DNA of 64,000 nt from the NCBI GenBank assembly GCA_949130485.1, contig OX422205.1, positions 6,556,235-6,620,234 of the forward strand. Reading direction: 5' to 3'. Shown piece by piece: positions 44,601 to 53,795 of this stretch. Below the pieces are notes generated by a model. That model did no database searches. It worked only from the letters and a program-made list of their open reading frames with translations, and had not been told where the DNA came from. Within the stretch, counting starts at the first letter, position 1. Each line of letters opens with the position of its first letter. This DNA comes from Agelas oroides (Eukaryota; Porifera; Demospongiae; Agelasida; Agelasidae). The translations under genes and the position numbers were made by a program.

Positions 44601-47433
44601 TGTGAGGGAGTGGGGATGTGAGGGATGAGTCTGAGTGCGAGTACAGATGCTTGGTTCACTTGCCTCCACAGTCCAGCGAGGTGGCAGAGGGGTGCAGTAT
44701 AGCAGAGCTAAGCGATCATCACCCTTGGGGGGGAGGAAGGAGACAGGGAGATGAACTGAAGCATTTACAGAGTAGCAACTCTCTCCCAGGTGCTCACCTT
44801 GGAGGCGGGCCGGCTGCAGGCATCTACCAGCTCCTATGGCGCAAGGACTAGCAGTTCAACAACTGCCGGGAGGACAATAATGTCAGTAACAGTACCTGTA
44901 GCTGGGTCATGGCACGCTCCACCGTCCGGCGTCGTTCTCTCTCCAGTTGGGAGCGAAGCAAGAGTGCTGTAGCCTGCACTGTCCAGCACTTGGGGTGAGC
45001 AAGGACACACTGTGGAGGGAGGGCCAGAGAGTGAGGAGAGGAGGGAGAATGAGGAGATGAGAGGAGAGGAGGGAGGATGTCATGAAAGGTAATAGCATGT
45101 TGCCACGTACATTGACGTAGGTCTCAGCTTCTTCTGCTGTTAGCCTGTGTTTGGGGTGGGTTCTTTGAAGGTAAACGCTGTGTGAAATGAGAGAGGGATG
45201 AGTCAACCCCACCATCTGGGGTGGGAAGGCAGATGCTGTACTGACCACTGTCCCAGCACGACTGCTTGCTGCAGGGAAGACAGGCAGGGGGTGGTCTGGG
45301 GGTCTATGAATGTGACATGGTCCAGTAGTGTGTCATCTCCCAGCCTCAAGTCCTGAGGAGAACACTCACACCATGACTGCTACACTCACACCATGACTGC
45401 TACAGCCAACAGACCAGAATTGTTGCACTCACTCTTGGAAGATTGCTGCCAACAGTCTTACTGTTCCCTGGCCCTAAAGTCCAGAAAACAATATCATATT
45501 GTTCAACAGAGCTATTGGTGTATGCACCTTCCTCCTCTTCCTCTCTCTCCTCCGTCTCCTCTCCCGCCCCTCTTCCCTCTTCAGTGACAGTCACTTTTAG
45601 CAGAAGCTGTGACAGATCCTTCTCCTGAAATCGTGTCCGTTTACCAAGTGCCCCTGTGCAGGAGAGGAGGAGGAGAGGAGGGGAAGAAGGGGGGGAGAGA
45701 GGAGGGGAAGTAGAGAGAAGGTAAAGGAGAAGAGGATCGAGATCGAGGAGAGGAGGGGAAGGTCCGAACTAACCTGTCAATTCAATGTTCATCTTTGCCA
45801 GAGACTGTGCCTTCTCAAAATGTTTCTAGAAGGAAGATCAACCCACTGCTATGAGCACACCACTACACTTATGCATGTCAAAGTGGCTCACACACGACAC
45901 ACACCTGGGCCATGCTGTGTTGAGAGTAGTAGAGACAGATATGTCCCATTTCAAGGCACAGCTCACACAGGTCTGGACTGGAGGAGGAGGGGGAGGAGGA
46001 GAAGGAGGAGGAGGAGGAGGAGGAGGGGGAGGAAGAGGGGGAGGAGGAGGGGGAGGAGGAGGGGGAGGAGGAGGAGAAGGAGGAGGAGGAGGAGGAGGAG
46101 GAGGGGGAGGAGGAGGAGGAGGAGGAGGAGGGGGAGGAGGAGGAGGAGGAGGAGGGGGAGGAGGGGGAGGAGGAGGAGGAGGGGGAGGAGGGGGAGGAGG
46201 AGGAGGAGGAGGAGGAGGAGGAGGAGGAGGAGGAGGAGGAGGAGGAGGAGGAGGAGGAGGGGGAGGAGGAGGAGGAGGAGGAGGGGGAGGAGGAGAGTTT
46301 CATTGGGAGTGAAGGAAGAGTTGAAATGCCGTGTCCCACTCACTCTGACAGAGGGTGACTCAGCAAGTGTGCGAGCTCCTCGTCTGCAGACATGAAATGG
46401 TAGGACACATCACCATGGAAACACATCACTATGGAACACATCACCATGGAAACACATCACTATGGAACACATCACCATGGAAACACATCACTATGGAACA
46501 CATCACCATGGTAACATGTCACCATGGGAACACATCACCATGGTGATAGTCAGCTCTAAAGATTAGCAGGCAGCTTACCCATCAGTTTGGAGATCTTGTC
46601 CCACAGTGTTGCTGAGCGCTGCTCCAGCAGTCTCTGCTGAACGAAGCAGCACCGCACCCCCCACCACACCTAGAGACAAGGCACAGAAATAGCACTCAAC
46701 ATTTTGCTGACAGTCCTCTTGAAATAAGGTTTATCTTTCCTGGTAAAATGGCTCTCACCACTCTGTATCCCAGCAAACTGGCATTTTCCACCAGCACAAT
46801 ACGAGCCAAGTAAAGAAGAAGAGGCTGCCTTGTCAGGTGGTACACTGGCTGTGTGTGCATGTGTGAAGGGTGGAGGGGTGGAGGGATGGAGGGATGGAGG
46901 GATGGAGGGATGGAGGGGTGTAGGTGAGGAAAAGAGGGATGGACACCATACCTCATTATCCCAGGAGAGCTGCTGGAGACTTTGCAAATTCCACTTCGCC
47001 TGAGGCAAAGAACAGATACACACACATTACTTTTCGTAAAGATCTGTCAACCTCAAACATTCATATTCTCTTCAATACCAAACACTTTGTGGGGAAGGGT
47101 AGACTGATCTCCTCAGATGGTCCAGTCCAGTTCAGCTGTACAAACTGGTCCAGCAGAGAGGATCCACAGTAGACACACCACTCCAGGTCCTCCTGAGTGA
47201 TCAAAGTCAGGTTGGTGGACACCATCTCAGAGAAGGAGGATAGATCTGTGTCTGTGTGATGGGGGGAAGGGGAGGAGGGGTGAGGAGGAGGGAGAAGGAA
47301 GTAACACAACTAAGCTGCAAGCTTACTCCCAGCTACAATCACCAATTCACATATAGTGCCCACCTTCAGTGAGTTCATGTTGGCAGCAGAACAGACGCTT
47401 TGTGAAGGAGTTTTCCCAGAAACCTTCTTCCAT
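41665..47433 (-). CDS. TTC27: Tetratricopeptide repeat protein 27
   Basis: Conserved eukaryotic TPR protein; molecular role poorly known. Start ATG 47433 ([20 protein letters not shown]), then [20 protein letters not shown] (about 47130), [20 protein letters not shown] (about 46790), [18 protein letters not shown] (45977 downward), [21 protein letters not shown] (about 45800), [22 protein letters not shown] region, [20 protein letters not shown] (about 44350), [20 protein letters not shown] (about 43760), [20 protein letters not shown] (about 43500), [20 protein letters not shown] (about 43290), [13 protein letters not shown] (about 42250), end [20 protein letters not shown] before TAG at 41665. 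Order agrees with human TTC27. It contains many short introns and more repeats than any neighbour: 42285-42945, 44430-44620, 45981-46296 and 46395-46545. Confidence 0.9.
42270..42950. repeat. Two adjoining minisatellites in a TTC27 intron
   Basis: 42285-42765: about 16 units of 27-31 bp built on ggtggtctaacatggaggag with two variants (ggtgtggt and ggaatcggt). 42757-42950: about seven units of 25-30 bp built on gaggaggaggagggacatgg tgtggt. Both lie in the intron between the exon with [13 protein letters not shown] and the one ending near 43030. Confidence 0.9.
44430..44625. repeat. GTGAGGGAGTGAG minisatellite abutting a TTC27 acceptor
   Basis: About thirteen units of 12-18 bp (gtgagggagtgagga). 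On the coding strand this is a pyrimidine-rich tract ending in the CACAG acceptor of the exon starting [11 protein letters not shown]. Confidence 0.85.
45981..46296. repeat. (GGA)n tract of about 315 bp at a TTC27 splice acceptor
   Basis: Nearly pure GGA/GGGGGA repeat on the + strand. On the coding strand it is an uninterrupted (TCC)n polypyrimidine tract leading straight to the CAG acceptor at 45978 of the exon encoding [16 protein letters not shown]. The long open frames here (poly-Arg, poly-Gly, poly-Ser, poly-Leu) are by-products of the repeat. Confidence 0.93.
46395..46545. repeat. 15-bp CACATCACCATGGAA minisatellite in TTC27 intron
   Basis: Alternating units acacatcaccatggaa and acacatcactatggaa, about nine in total, many holding CCATGG. 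Confidence 0.88.
46862..46922. repeat. GGATGGAGG short repeat in TTC27 intron
   Basis: About seven units of gatggaggg on the + strand, intronic. Confidence 0.8.
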
Positions 47434-47565
47434 CTGTCCACGTGAGGGGTGCACCCGTTGATATTGCTCATAATGAGGGGGTGGGGCTGGCGGTGCAGAA
47501 TGCGTATGCGGAGGAGGGAGTGGCAACACACAGTTGACAAACTCGGCATTCTGCGGATTGACGCT
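47434..47565. promoter_or_regulatory. Divergent intergenic region, TTC27 / guanylate kinase-ELMO gene
   Basis: 132 bp between preferred start codons. An in-frame upstream ATG at 47449 for the + gene would leave only 15 bp, which is why the 47566 start is preferred. Confidence 0.5.
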
Positions 47566-49380
47566 ATGGCGACTGGCCGCTCGACCAGACAGAGCATCGC
47601 CTCCAGTACGCTGGAGTACGACGCAGAGGTGGCCTACGTTGTGGCCACTTCCCATCGGGAGGAGCGTGGCTTCTCGTCGCAATCCAGCCAGAACGGAGAG
47701 TTCGATTTCGCGCAGAGCGAGCCACGCGATCGGGACAGTGAAACACCCGGGGATCTAAAGAGAGGTGGTGTAGTTAGTGCTCCCAGGGGGGACCTCGTCG
47801 ATTCACCCACTGTGACAAAAAGAGATCATTTCGAAGCCGAAGAAGACTCTCCGACACCCAAGCTGTTCACTGAAACGCAGTCCAAGACCCTGGTTGTGTA
47901 CGGTCCATCAGGGTGCGGGAAGACTCACTTGGTTCGCAAGCTGGCCGGTTCGCACCCGAGCGTCTTCTCTCCGACTGTTTCACACACCACTCGCAAGAGG
48001 AGGGAGGGGGAGATTAATGGGGTTGACTTTCACTTTGTGTCTCGCAGGACCATGTTGGCCCAGATTGCACGAGGTGACTTCATAGAGAACATTCAGATCA
48101 ACCAGTCAAAGCTGGCAGACGCCACTGGGACGTTACAAGCAGCAAGCGTCAAGTTTGAGTCTGTTTTTGATCTCACGGAGGATGACAGTACCACAGTTGG
48201 GGGTGAGCTATTTGGCACAAGTCGCCAGGCCTTCCAGCAGGCTACACTTCAGGGCAAGCCATGTGTCCTTCTCAATGTAAGCTCTAGAGGTGCCTACCAG
48301 CTGAAGGAGGCCGGGATCAAGGGATGCTACATCCTCCTACACCCAGGGAGAGCCTCGGAACCACTCCCGAGTGAAGAACTGCAGCCAGACTATGTCATTT
48401 CAACTGACAATCTGGAGAGTGCTTTCTCAGAACTTAAGCAGTATGCTTTCCATGCTATTCAAGAGCTGCCTCTTCCCCTGAGCAGCAAGCAGCAGTTGCT
48501 AAAGCAGGAGTGGGACAGCATCCCAACTGTTGAGATGGGGAGGGGGGAGCTAGTGCAACACCCCAGCCAGAAACTGGTGACCTTCAGCGAACTTCTCACA
48601 CACTTTCAGAATGCTACTTTGAGCAAACAAGTGGGACCAGTGGAGGTGGAGCAACACAAATCAGGCATAGCACGTTTCTTTAGTCGGTCCAAGCTGGCTA
48701 AAAGACTACACTATGAGCGTCTGCTTGTGTTCAGAATATCCCTCTGTCCCCTGAACGACCGTGAGCCTCTGCACCTTCGCACACTCCAGACCATCTACAG
48801 GAAACTCACTGGAACCAATCTCAATGTTCGGCGTTTCGGCTCCCACTGGGAGGAGATAGGGTTCCAGGGGACAGACCCTGCTGATGACATCCGTGGTGTT
48901 GGTTTCCTGGGCTTGATGCAATTGATGTACTTCTTGGACAACCACAGGACCCTGCCGCTGGCCAGAGAGATTTGTAGCTACTCAAGGGAGAAGGATCACT
49001 ATGTTCCGTTCTGTGTGCTATCATTCAACATCACACAGATTGCCTTGAGTGCACTGCGGGAGGGGTACCTCTCCAAGATCTGCAACAAGCGAGACCAAGT
49101 TTTTGTCGTTGTGAATGAGTTCCACACAGCAGTGTTTTACCGATACTACCAGATCTGGAAGGGCCACAGCATGACGGTTCTTGAGGTTGGACCCCTTATT
49201 CAAGAGGTGGGAGAATTTTCAAAGAAAAATGTCAAGCAAGTTTTGAGCCAACTGGAAGAGTTCCTGGCTGGCAAGGAGCAGCAATCTTTGCCACCACCAC
49301 GTACACGGCAGCAAAGTCCTCAAACCTTCTTCACACCCTTTGACCAAATCCGAGACAGTGTTGTAGTTGATCCAGACTAG
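47566..49380 (+). CDS. Intronless guanylate-kinase / ELMO-domain fusion protein (ELMOD3-like)
   Basis: A single open frame of 604 residues without introns. Residues 1-100 are Ser/Arg/Glu-rich and probably disordered. About 108-300: guanylate-kinase-like domain with P-loop GPSGCGKT (residue 113 on), SHTTRKRREGEINGVDFHF, GDFIENIQIN, LFGTSRQAF and LNVSSRG. GMP-site residues are mixed: Arg of SHTTR and the Glu of FIEN are kept; the usual Tyr of LYGTS is Phe, and the Asp of the VDLQG motif is Ser. About 375-535: ELMO domain closest to ELMOD3: CPLNDREPLHLRTLQTIYRK, WEEIGFQGTDPADD, IRGVGFLGLMQLMYFLDN with the Arf-GAP arginine at 443, VLSFNITQIALSALREGYLS, VVNEFHTAVFYRYYQIWKG. ELMOD proteins are GAPs for Arf-family GTPases; here GAP activity is likely, nucleotide-kinase activity doubtful. 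Start 47566 chosen over 47449, whose extra 39 codons lie in the shared promoter. Confidence 0.9.
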   Translation: MATGRSTRQSIASSTLEYDAEVAYVVATSHREERGFSSQSSQNGEFDFAQSEPRDRDSETPGDLKRGGVVSAPRGDLVDSPTVTKRDHFEAEEDSPTPKLFTETQSKTLVVYGPSGCGKTHLVRKLAGSHPSVFSPTVSHTTRKRREGEINGVDFHFVSRRTMLAQIARGDFIENIQINQSKLADATGTLQAASVKFESVFDLTEDDSTTVGGELFGTSRQAFQQATLQGKPCVLLNVSSRGAYQLKEAGIKGCYILLHPGRASEPLPSEELQPDYVISTDNLESAFSELKQYAFHAIQELPLPLSSKQQLLKQEWDSIPTVEMGRGELVQHPSQKLVTFSELLTHFQNATLSKQVGPVEVEQHKSGIARFFSRSKLAKRLHYERLLVFRISLCPLNDREPLHLRTLQTIYRKLTGTNLNVRRFGSHWEEIGFQGTDPADDIRGVGFLGLMQLMYFLDNHRTLPLAREICSYSREKDHYVPFCVLSFNITQIALSALREGYLSKICNKRDQVFVVVNEFHTAVFYRYYQIWKGHSMTVLEVGPLIQEVGEFSKKNVKQVLSQLEEFLAGKEQQSLPPPRTRQQSPQTFFTPFDQIRDSVVVDPD

Positions 49381-49422
49381 CTAGTGCTAGTTCACAGTGC
49401 CTGTGGTATCTTTTTGATAAAT

Positions 49423-49428
49423 AATAAA
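49423..49428 (+). terminator. AATAAA poly(A) signal of the guanylate kinase-ELMO gene
   Basis: AATAAA 43 bp after the stop codon, and only 34 bp from the convergent EXOSC7 stop at 49462. Confidence 0.65.
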
Positions 49429-49461
49429 TGATGGATGAACTAGGTGTATAGACATAAGCTT

Positions 49462-50890
49462 TTAAGTGAAGAGACTGGTGGTAGTTCGGGTGGGTCCTAG
49501 AGCTGGTGTGTCTGGGGGTTGCAGCAAATCATCCATCCTTTTCAGTAGATGTGATCCCACCTCTTGTGCCATCTGCCAATAGAACAGTGAAATCAAGGGC
49601 TGTGCAGAAATGCTGTAACCAAGGACTACAACATTCACACTGACATACAGTGATGCTCTCATGGAGTTTGCTGCGAGGGATTCCCCCAGGACCATCCTTG
49701 ATCACACTGAGGGTGTGCCTAGAGCTGTTGATGGCAACAGACAGACGGGAGGTAGCACATCCCTCCTCCTCCTGACTGGCGTCCACCACAAAGTTGTTGC
49801 CAACCTGAACAGGACGAACACACCAATAGCACACACTAGCCTCATTCAGTAGGTTCTGCATATAGCCTTGTTCCCAGGCCTTCTCTGCCTCCAGTTGTTG
49901 ATACTACAAACAGTCAAAAACTGGAGGTGGGGAAGGCCTGGAGACAAGGCTGCTCATGCATGCATTGCTAGGGAGCCTGGCTATGCTATTTAGGTCTGGT
50001 GATACTGACCTGGGTCAGTGTGATAATGATGGGTGCCAGGGTGGTGTCCACAGAGGTGGAGTCATGAGGGTTGTCAGATACCTCGATCTCCATCTCCTCC
50101 CCTTCCCCCGTCACTGTGAGGCTGGGGATTCGGGTGTTGTGAAGGGCAGCATGCACAGCCAGGGAAAGAGCATCCAACACACTTCCACTCCACTCCAGCA
50201 CCTGTGTGGCATGTTAAAATCACTTTCAGGACCTGTGGAGCCATTTCTTCAGCACCCCCTCACCAGTGCGTCTACGTACAGCACCCAACACTGTTGCCCA
50301 GGGATCACTGAGAGGGAAGGGAGGTCCAGTGCTGTACTGTTCTGGTATGTTTCCGCCAGCTTGTGGGCCAGATGCTGCCCCAAGTCCTCCCCCTCTCGGC
50401 CCTCAAACTCGGGGCTGGCGAGTGCTGAGCTGACAACAGATTGTTAGAAAGTAGTGACAAGGTAGTGAAGTGGCCCACTCTATGAAGAATCAAAGCAACG
50501 TACCAGTCCACAAAGAACTGGACTCTCCCTGCATTGGGAGTCATTGGATCTGGGGGTCCCAGCTCTGCCTTCACCCCGACTACAATGCTTGTACGATCCT
50601 GCAAGAAGCAATATGAGGGGAATTATCGATGTAGTAGTCCTTAATATAACAATAATCCATGTTTATCTACATTTCATATTGTAGGGCCTGCACGCTTTGG
50701 ACAGAAGTAGTACTAAGGTACGTCAACTGACCAGCCGTATTCTGGCGGACCCGCTGGTATTGGAGACTACGCCACTCTCCAGCGAGAAGTGTCTGAAGTC
50801 TCTGCACGTCCTCCCGTCCGCGCGCAAGTCTTCGTTCACGCCACTCACGATGTACTCTCGCTCGTAGCGGGACAACAGCTGAGTCGCCAT
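49462..50890 (-). CDS. EXOSC7: Exosome complex component RRP42
   Basis: Non-catalytic RNase PH-fold subunit of the exosome ring for 3'-5' RNA decay and processing. Start ATG 50890 (MATQLLSRYEREYIVSGVNE) aligns with the human start; an in-frame ATG at 50935 would add 15 residues but reaches to within 20 bp of the opposite gene's start. Blocks: EDLRADGRTCRDFRHFSLES, GVVSNTSGSARIRL (about 50760), TSIVVGVKAELGPPDPMTPN, FFVDW, LASPEFEGREGEDLGQHLAQ (about 50390), PGQQCWVLYVDALVLEWSGS (about 50290 and 50190), VLDALSLAVHAALHNTRIPS, IEVSDNPHDSTSVD (about 50070), APIIITLTQVGNNFVVDASQ (spliced, 50030 to 49800), EEEGCATSRLSVAI, end TRTTTSLFT. Family-typical length. Confidence 0.95.
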
Positions 50891-50953
50891 ATCGTACTGC
50901 GAGTGTAGCGGGGAATTCCCTTTGAAGCGCTCCATTTGGAAGAAAACACGACC
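50891..50953. promoter_or_regulatory. Very short divergent region, EXOSC7 / RING gene
   Basis: Only 63 bp separate the two start codons, so the 5' UTRs are either tiny or overlap on opposite strands. Confidence 0.5.
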
Positions 50954-51934
50954 ATGGACGAAGAAGTGGAGAGTCGTTTCGTGTGTTCTATTTGCTGCGA
51001 AGTACTCAAAGTCCCAACCGTGGTCGACAAATGTGGACACAGGTACGTCGCTTTCCCTTCTGTAACCCTATACACTAGAACCTTCTCTTAGAACTTCTTG
51101 ACTTCAAACTTTCTGACCCAGGTTTTGCGCCGAGTGTCTCCGTCAGATGCCACCCTCTGTGGACGGCTGTTCCCTCTGTCCCATGTGCCGGCTTCCATTC
51201 CTCTTGGAGGGAGAGTGTCGGAGGGACAAAGCCCTGGAGGGAGAGATTGCCAGCACCACCACCACCTGTGTTGGGTGCAGGCAACAAGTGCGTGTAACTG
51301 TTTAGGAAGTCACGGAGATGACACATGAGTTGCTTGTCTTCTCTCCTGCTGCAGTTTTCTCTGATGCACTTTAACTCTCACTCGGTGTCCTGCTCCAAAC
51401 GCAAGAAGATAGCCCACAAGTTCACTCCAGTGGCCAGCACCTCACAGCCCCCTCCATCGTGCGCTTAAACATGTTGGAGTATTCTTTTGAAAGTTTACTA
51501 TTTCCTCTTTCTCTCCATTCAGCCCTGGCCAGAACCGGTCCACCTTCACCTGCCCAGTGTGTGATCAGCAGAACATGGATTGCTCAGGGCTGCTGGAGCA
51601 TGTCAACAAATACCATGCCAACTGCAAGGAGTCTTTGGTAGGCCGTCTCTTTTTAGTCGACTTTCTGGTTCATATTGATGACCCTGCCACCTAGGTATGT
51701 CCAGTCTGTGCCTCGATGCCCTGGGGCAACCCTAATCAGAGGAGCCAGAACTTTGTAGGTCATATGAACCTCAGACACAAGTTTGAGTACCAAACATTTG
51801 TGGTAAGTACCGTGCCCTCGTAATTAGTATATACTTGACCTGTTGACCGCTAGTTCCACGTTTTGCAGGACTATGAACAGGATGACGATGCTGCACTGCA
51901 AGCTGCAATAGAAAGCTCCCAATTTGAGCAGTAG
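50954..51934 (+). CDS. RING-type E3 ubiquitin ligase of the RNF114/RNF125/RNF138/RNF166 family
   Basis: Ubiquitin ligase with RING, zinc fingers and a ubiquitin-binding tail. Exon 1 50954-51042 ([20 protein letters not shown]), exon 2 from 51122. RING: CSIC, CGHRFCAEC and CPMC ligands. A C2HC finger follows ([20 protein letters not shown]), then two C2H2-like fingers: [20 protein letters not shown] and [20 protein letters not shown] with [18 protein letters not shown]. The C-terminus [17 protein letters not shown] is a UIM-type helix. This domain order defines the RNF114/166 group; the MPWG and TFVDY blocks are most like RNF166/RNF114. About 6 exons, complete. Confidence 0.92.
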
Positions 51935-52117
51935 CATTCCTCCTTCCCCTCTCTCCCCCCTCTGATCTGCCCGCCTCAACCCGCGTATACAATGGAGATC
52001 ACAAAGTAGAGATCACAAATTAGAGATCATGAACTGCATAAATTATGACTCTCTAGCTGTTAGTACAAGTTGTGATTGTATTAGTGTCTCTTGAATATTC
52101 ATTGTTGGCCATGACGG

Positions 52118-53692
52118 CTACCCTGGAGGGGCAGCCACCCCAAACAGCTGGTGTCCCTCTGAGTTGAAGCATTGGTAGGAGCACAAGAGAGCCCTCAGGG
52201 GAATGACCCCAGCCTGGTTCTGTAAGGGGAGGAGCTGAGGGAAGAGACAAGTGATTTAGACATCAGCCATAAGGTTCAGCCTTCCCCCTCACCTTCCTGG
52301 CTGGGGTGAACCGGGCACACTCCAGCCATGAGTTGACAAAGGGCCCTCTGCACACAGCACAGGTGCCTGCCTTGGAGATACACAGCTGGATATCAGGGTG
52401 GCAGCTGACTGCTGCTGTCATCCTGAGGTCACTGAGCATGGTGTGGGTGTGTGTGCACATGAGAATCCTCAGTCTACCTCTACAGTGGCTAGCATTCGAC
52501 TCACCCTTCTCTGATCTCTCTGACCACTAGTCGTGCAGCTAGCTCCTGCGATTGCATGAAACATTGAGGGTCATACCAATATTTTGAGGGATAATGAGAG
52601 GGGCATACCCTGAGGGGGAGGACCTCCGCCTGTTGCTCTGCAGGAACCGGGATGTGGGGGATCAGAGGGTTTACTTCAAAATAGAATTCTTTCAACTTGA
52701 GGTCACCAAGCTGGAGATGAGGTGGATAGGCACAGCTGAGCAATGTCAATCAATGCCACTGAGAGCTGTTGTGCAACTGTTTACAGAGGTGTAAGGGCAT
52801 ATCAAATTGTATACAAGTACCTCAGATGGGAACAGTTCAATTTGGTTGCAGGAGACATCCAGGGTGGTAAGACTGCGGCACCCACCAATACTCTGTGAAG
52901 CATTGGACACATTCATTGTCAGGGAACTTTCAGGGGAACATTTCCTTTTCTAAAATAATACTAAGAAAGAGCTAGCTAGGCAGTGATGGGCTCACTGAGG
53001 GGATGCTATCTAGCTGGTTCTTGTGGGCCAGTAGTTTCCGCAACTTGTGGAGACAGCCGATTTCTGAGGGTAAGCTCTTGAGTTTGTTGCCATCCAGGTA
53101 CAGCTCCGTAAGAGCGGGGAGGGAAGGTGGGAGGTGGGTGAGGACATTGTTGCTGACACTCAGCTGCTTCAAGTGGGTGAGGAGGTGGAGGGAGGGAGGG
53201 AGGGATGTGAGAAGGTTGTCATTTAGGTTGAGCAGCATCAGACATCCTAATAGACCTGGAAGATGACAGATGTAATACACTGCACCACACATGCATTATG
53301 GTATGTGTGCTAACTTGGTAGATCATTTGGGAGAGAGGTGATCTTGTTCTTGAAGAGATGTAAGGTCTGTAGGCTTGTGAGTGCCACCAGACAGTCTGGG
53401 ATGGCTGCTAGCTGGTTGCCACCCAGATTGAGGTAGGTAAGCTGTGCAGCGACAAGATACGATTTGTGCTAAAAGTGATCATTGCTTGAAATGCACTGTA
53501 CCGTGCTGTACTTACACGTTTCAGGGATGCTGTCTCTGCCGGGAGGGTCTGGAGCTGGTTGTTTTTGGCGGAGAGAGACACCAGAAACTCCAACCTACCG
53601 ATGGTGGGCGAGACGACCTGCAGCTGGCTGTTGTCCAGACTCAGCGACTTGGTCCGAGATCTGAGGGCCTTCAGCACGTAACTGTCTGTCAT
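52118..53692 (-). CDS. Leucine-rich-repeat protein with C-terminal Cys motif (LRRC28/LRRC58-like)
   Basis: LRR protein of unknown function. Start ATG 53692 (MTDSYVLKALRSRTKSLSLD). About eight LRRs of the plant-intracellular/SHOC2 kind: LQVVSPTIGRLEFLVSLSAK, NNQLQTLPAETASLK, YLNLGGNQLAAIPDCLVALT, LHLFKNKITSLPNDLP, LLNLNDNLLTSLPPSLHLLT, LSVSNNVLTHLPPSLPALTE, LYLDGNKLKSLPSEIGCLHK, LLAHKNQLDSIP. A final repeat (about 52830) leads to LKLKEFYFEVNPLIPHIPVP (about 52660). The C-terminal domain has CAVCRGPFVNSWLECARF and LCSYQCF, a Cys pattern I associate with LRRC28/LRRC58; this link is from memory and moderate. Stop TAG 52118. Tail to tail with the RING gene. Confidence 0.78.
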
Positions 53693-53795
53693 GTCGTTAC
53701 CATGACAACAATCCAGCCCCACCCCTCGGTTTGCAGTGCAGTAAGTCTCATTCTCAGACCACAGCTAATGGTCTGGGAACAAGACTATAACGCAA
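53693..53795. promoter_or_regulatory. Divergent intergenic region, LRR gene / glycoside-hydrolase-like gene
   Basis: 103 bp between divergent start codons. A shared promoter is inferred. Confidence 0.45.

Noticed and set aside
45820..46395. Long open frames of poly-Arg, poly-Gly (+) and poly-Ser, poly-Leu (-)
   Set aside because: They are translations of the (GGA)n tract inside a TTC27 intron, with no start context or family similarity.
47449..47565. Upstream in-frame ATG of the guanylate kinase-ELMO gene
   Set aside because: It would put the start 15 bp from the opposite TTC27 start and adds Arg/Trp-rich sequence without family support; 47566 is preferred.
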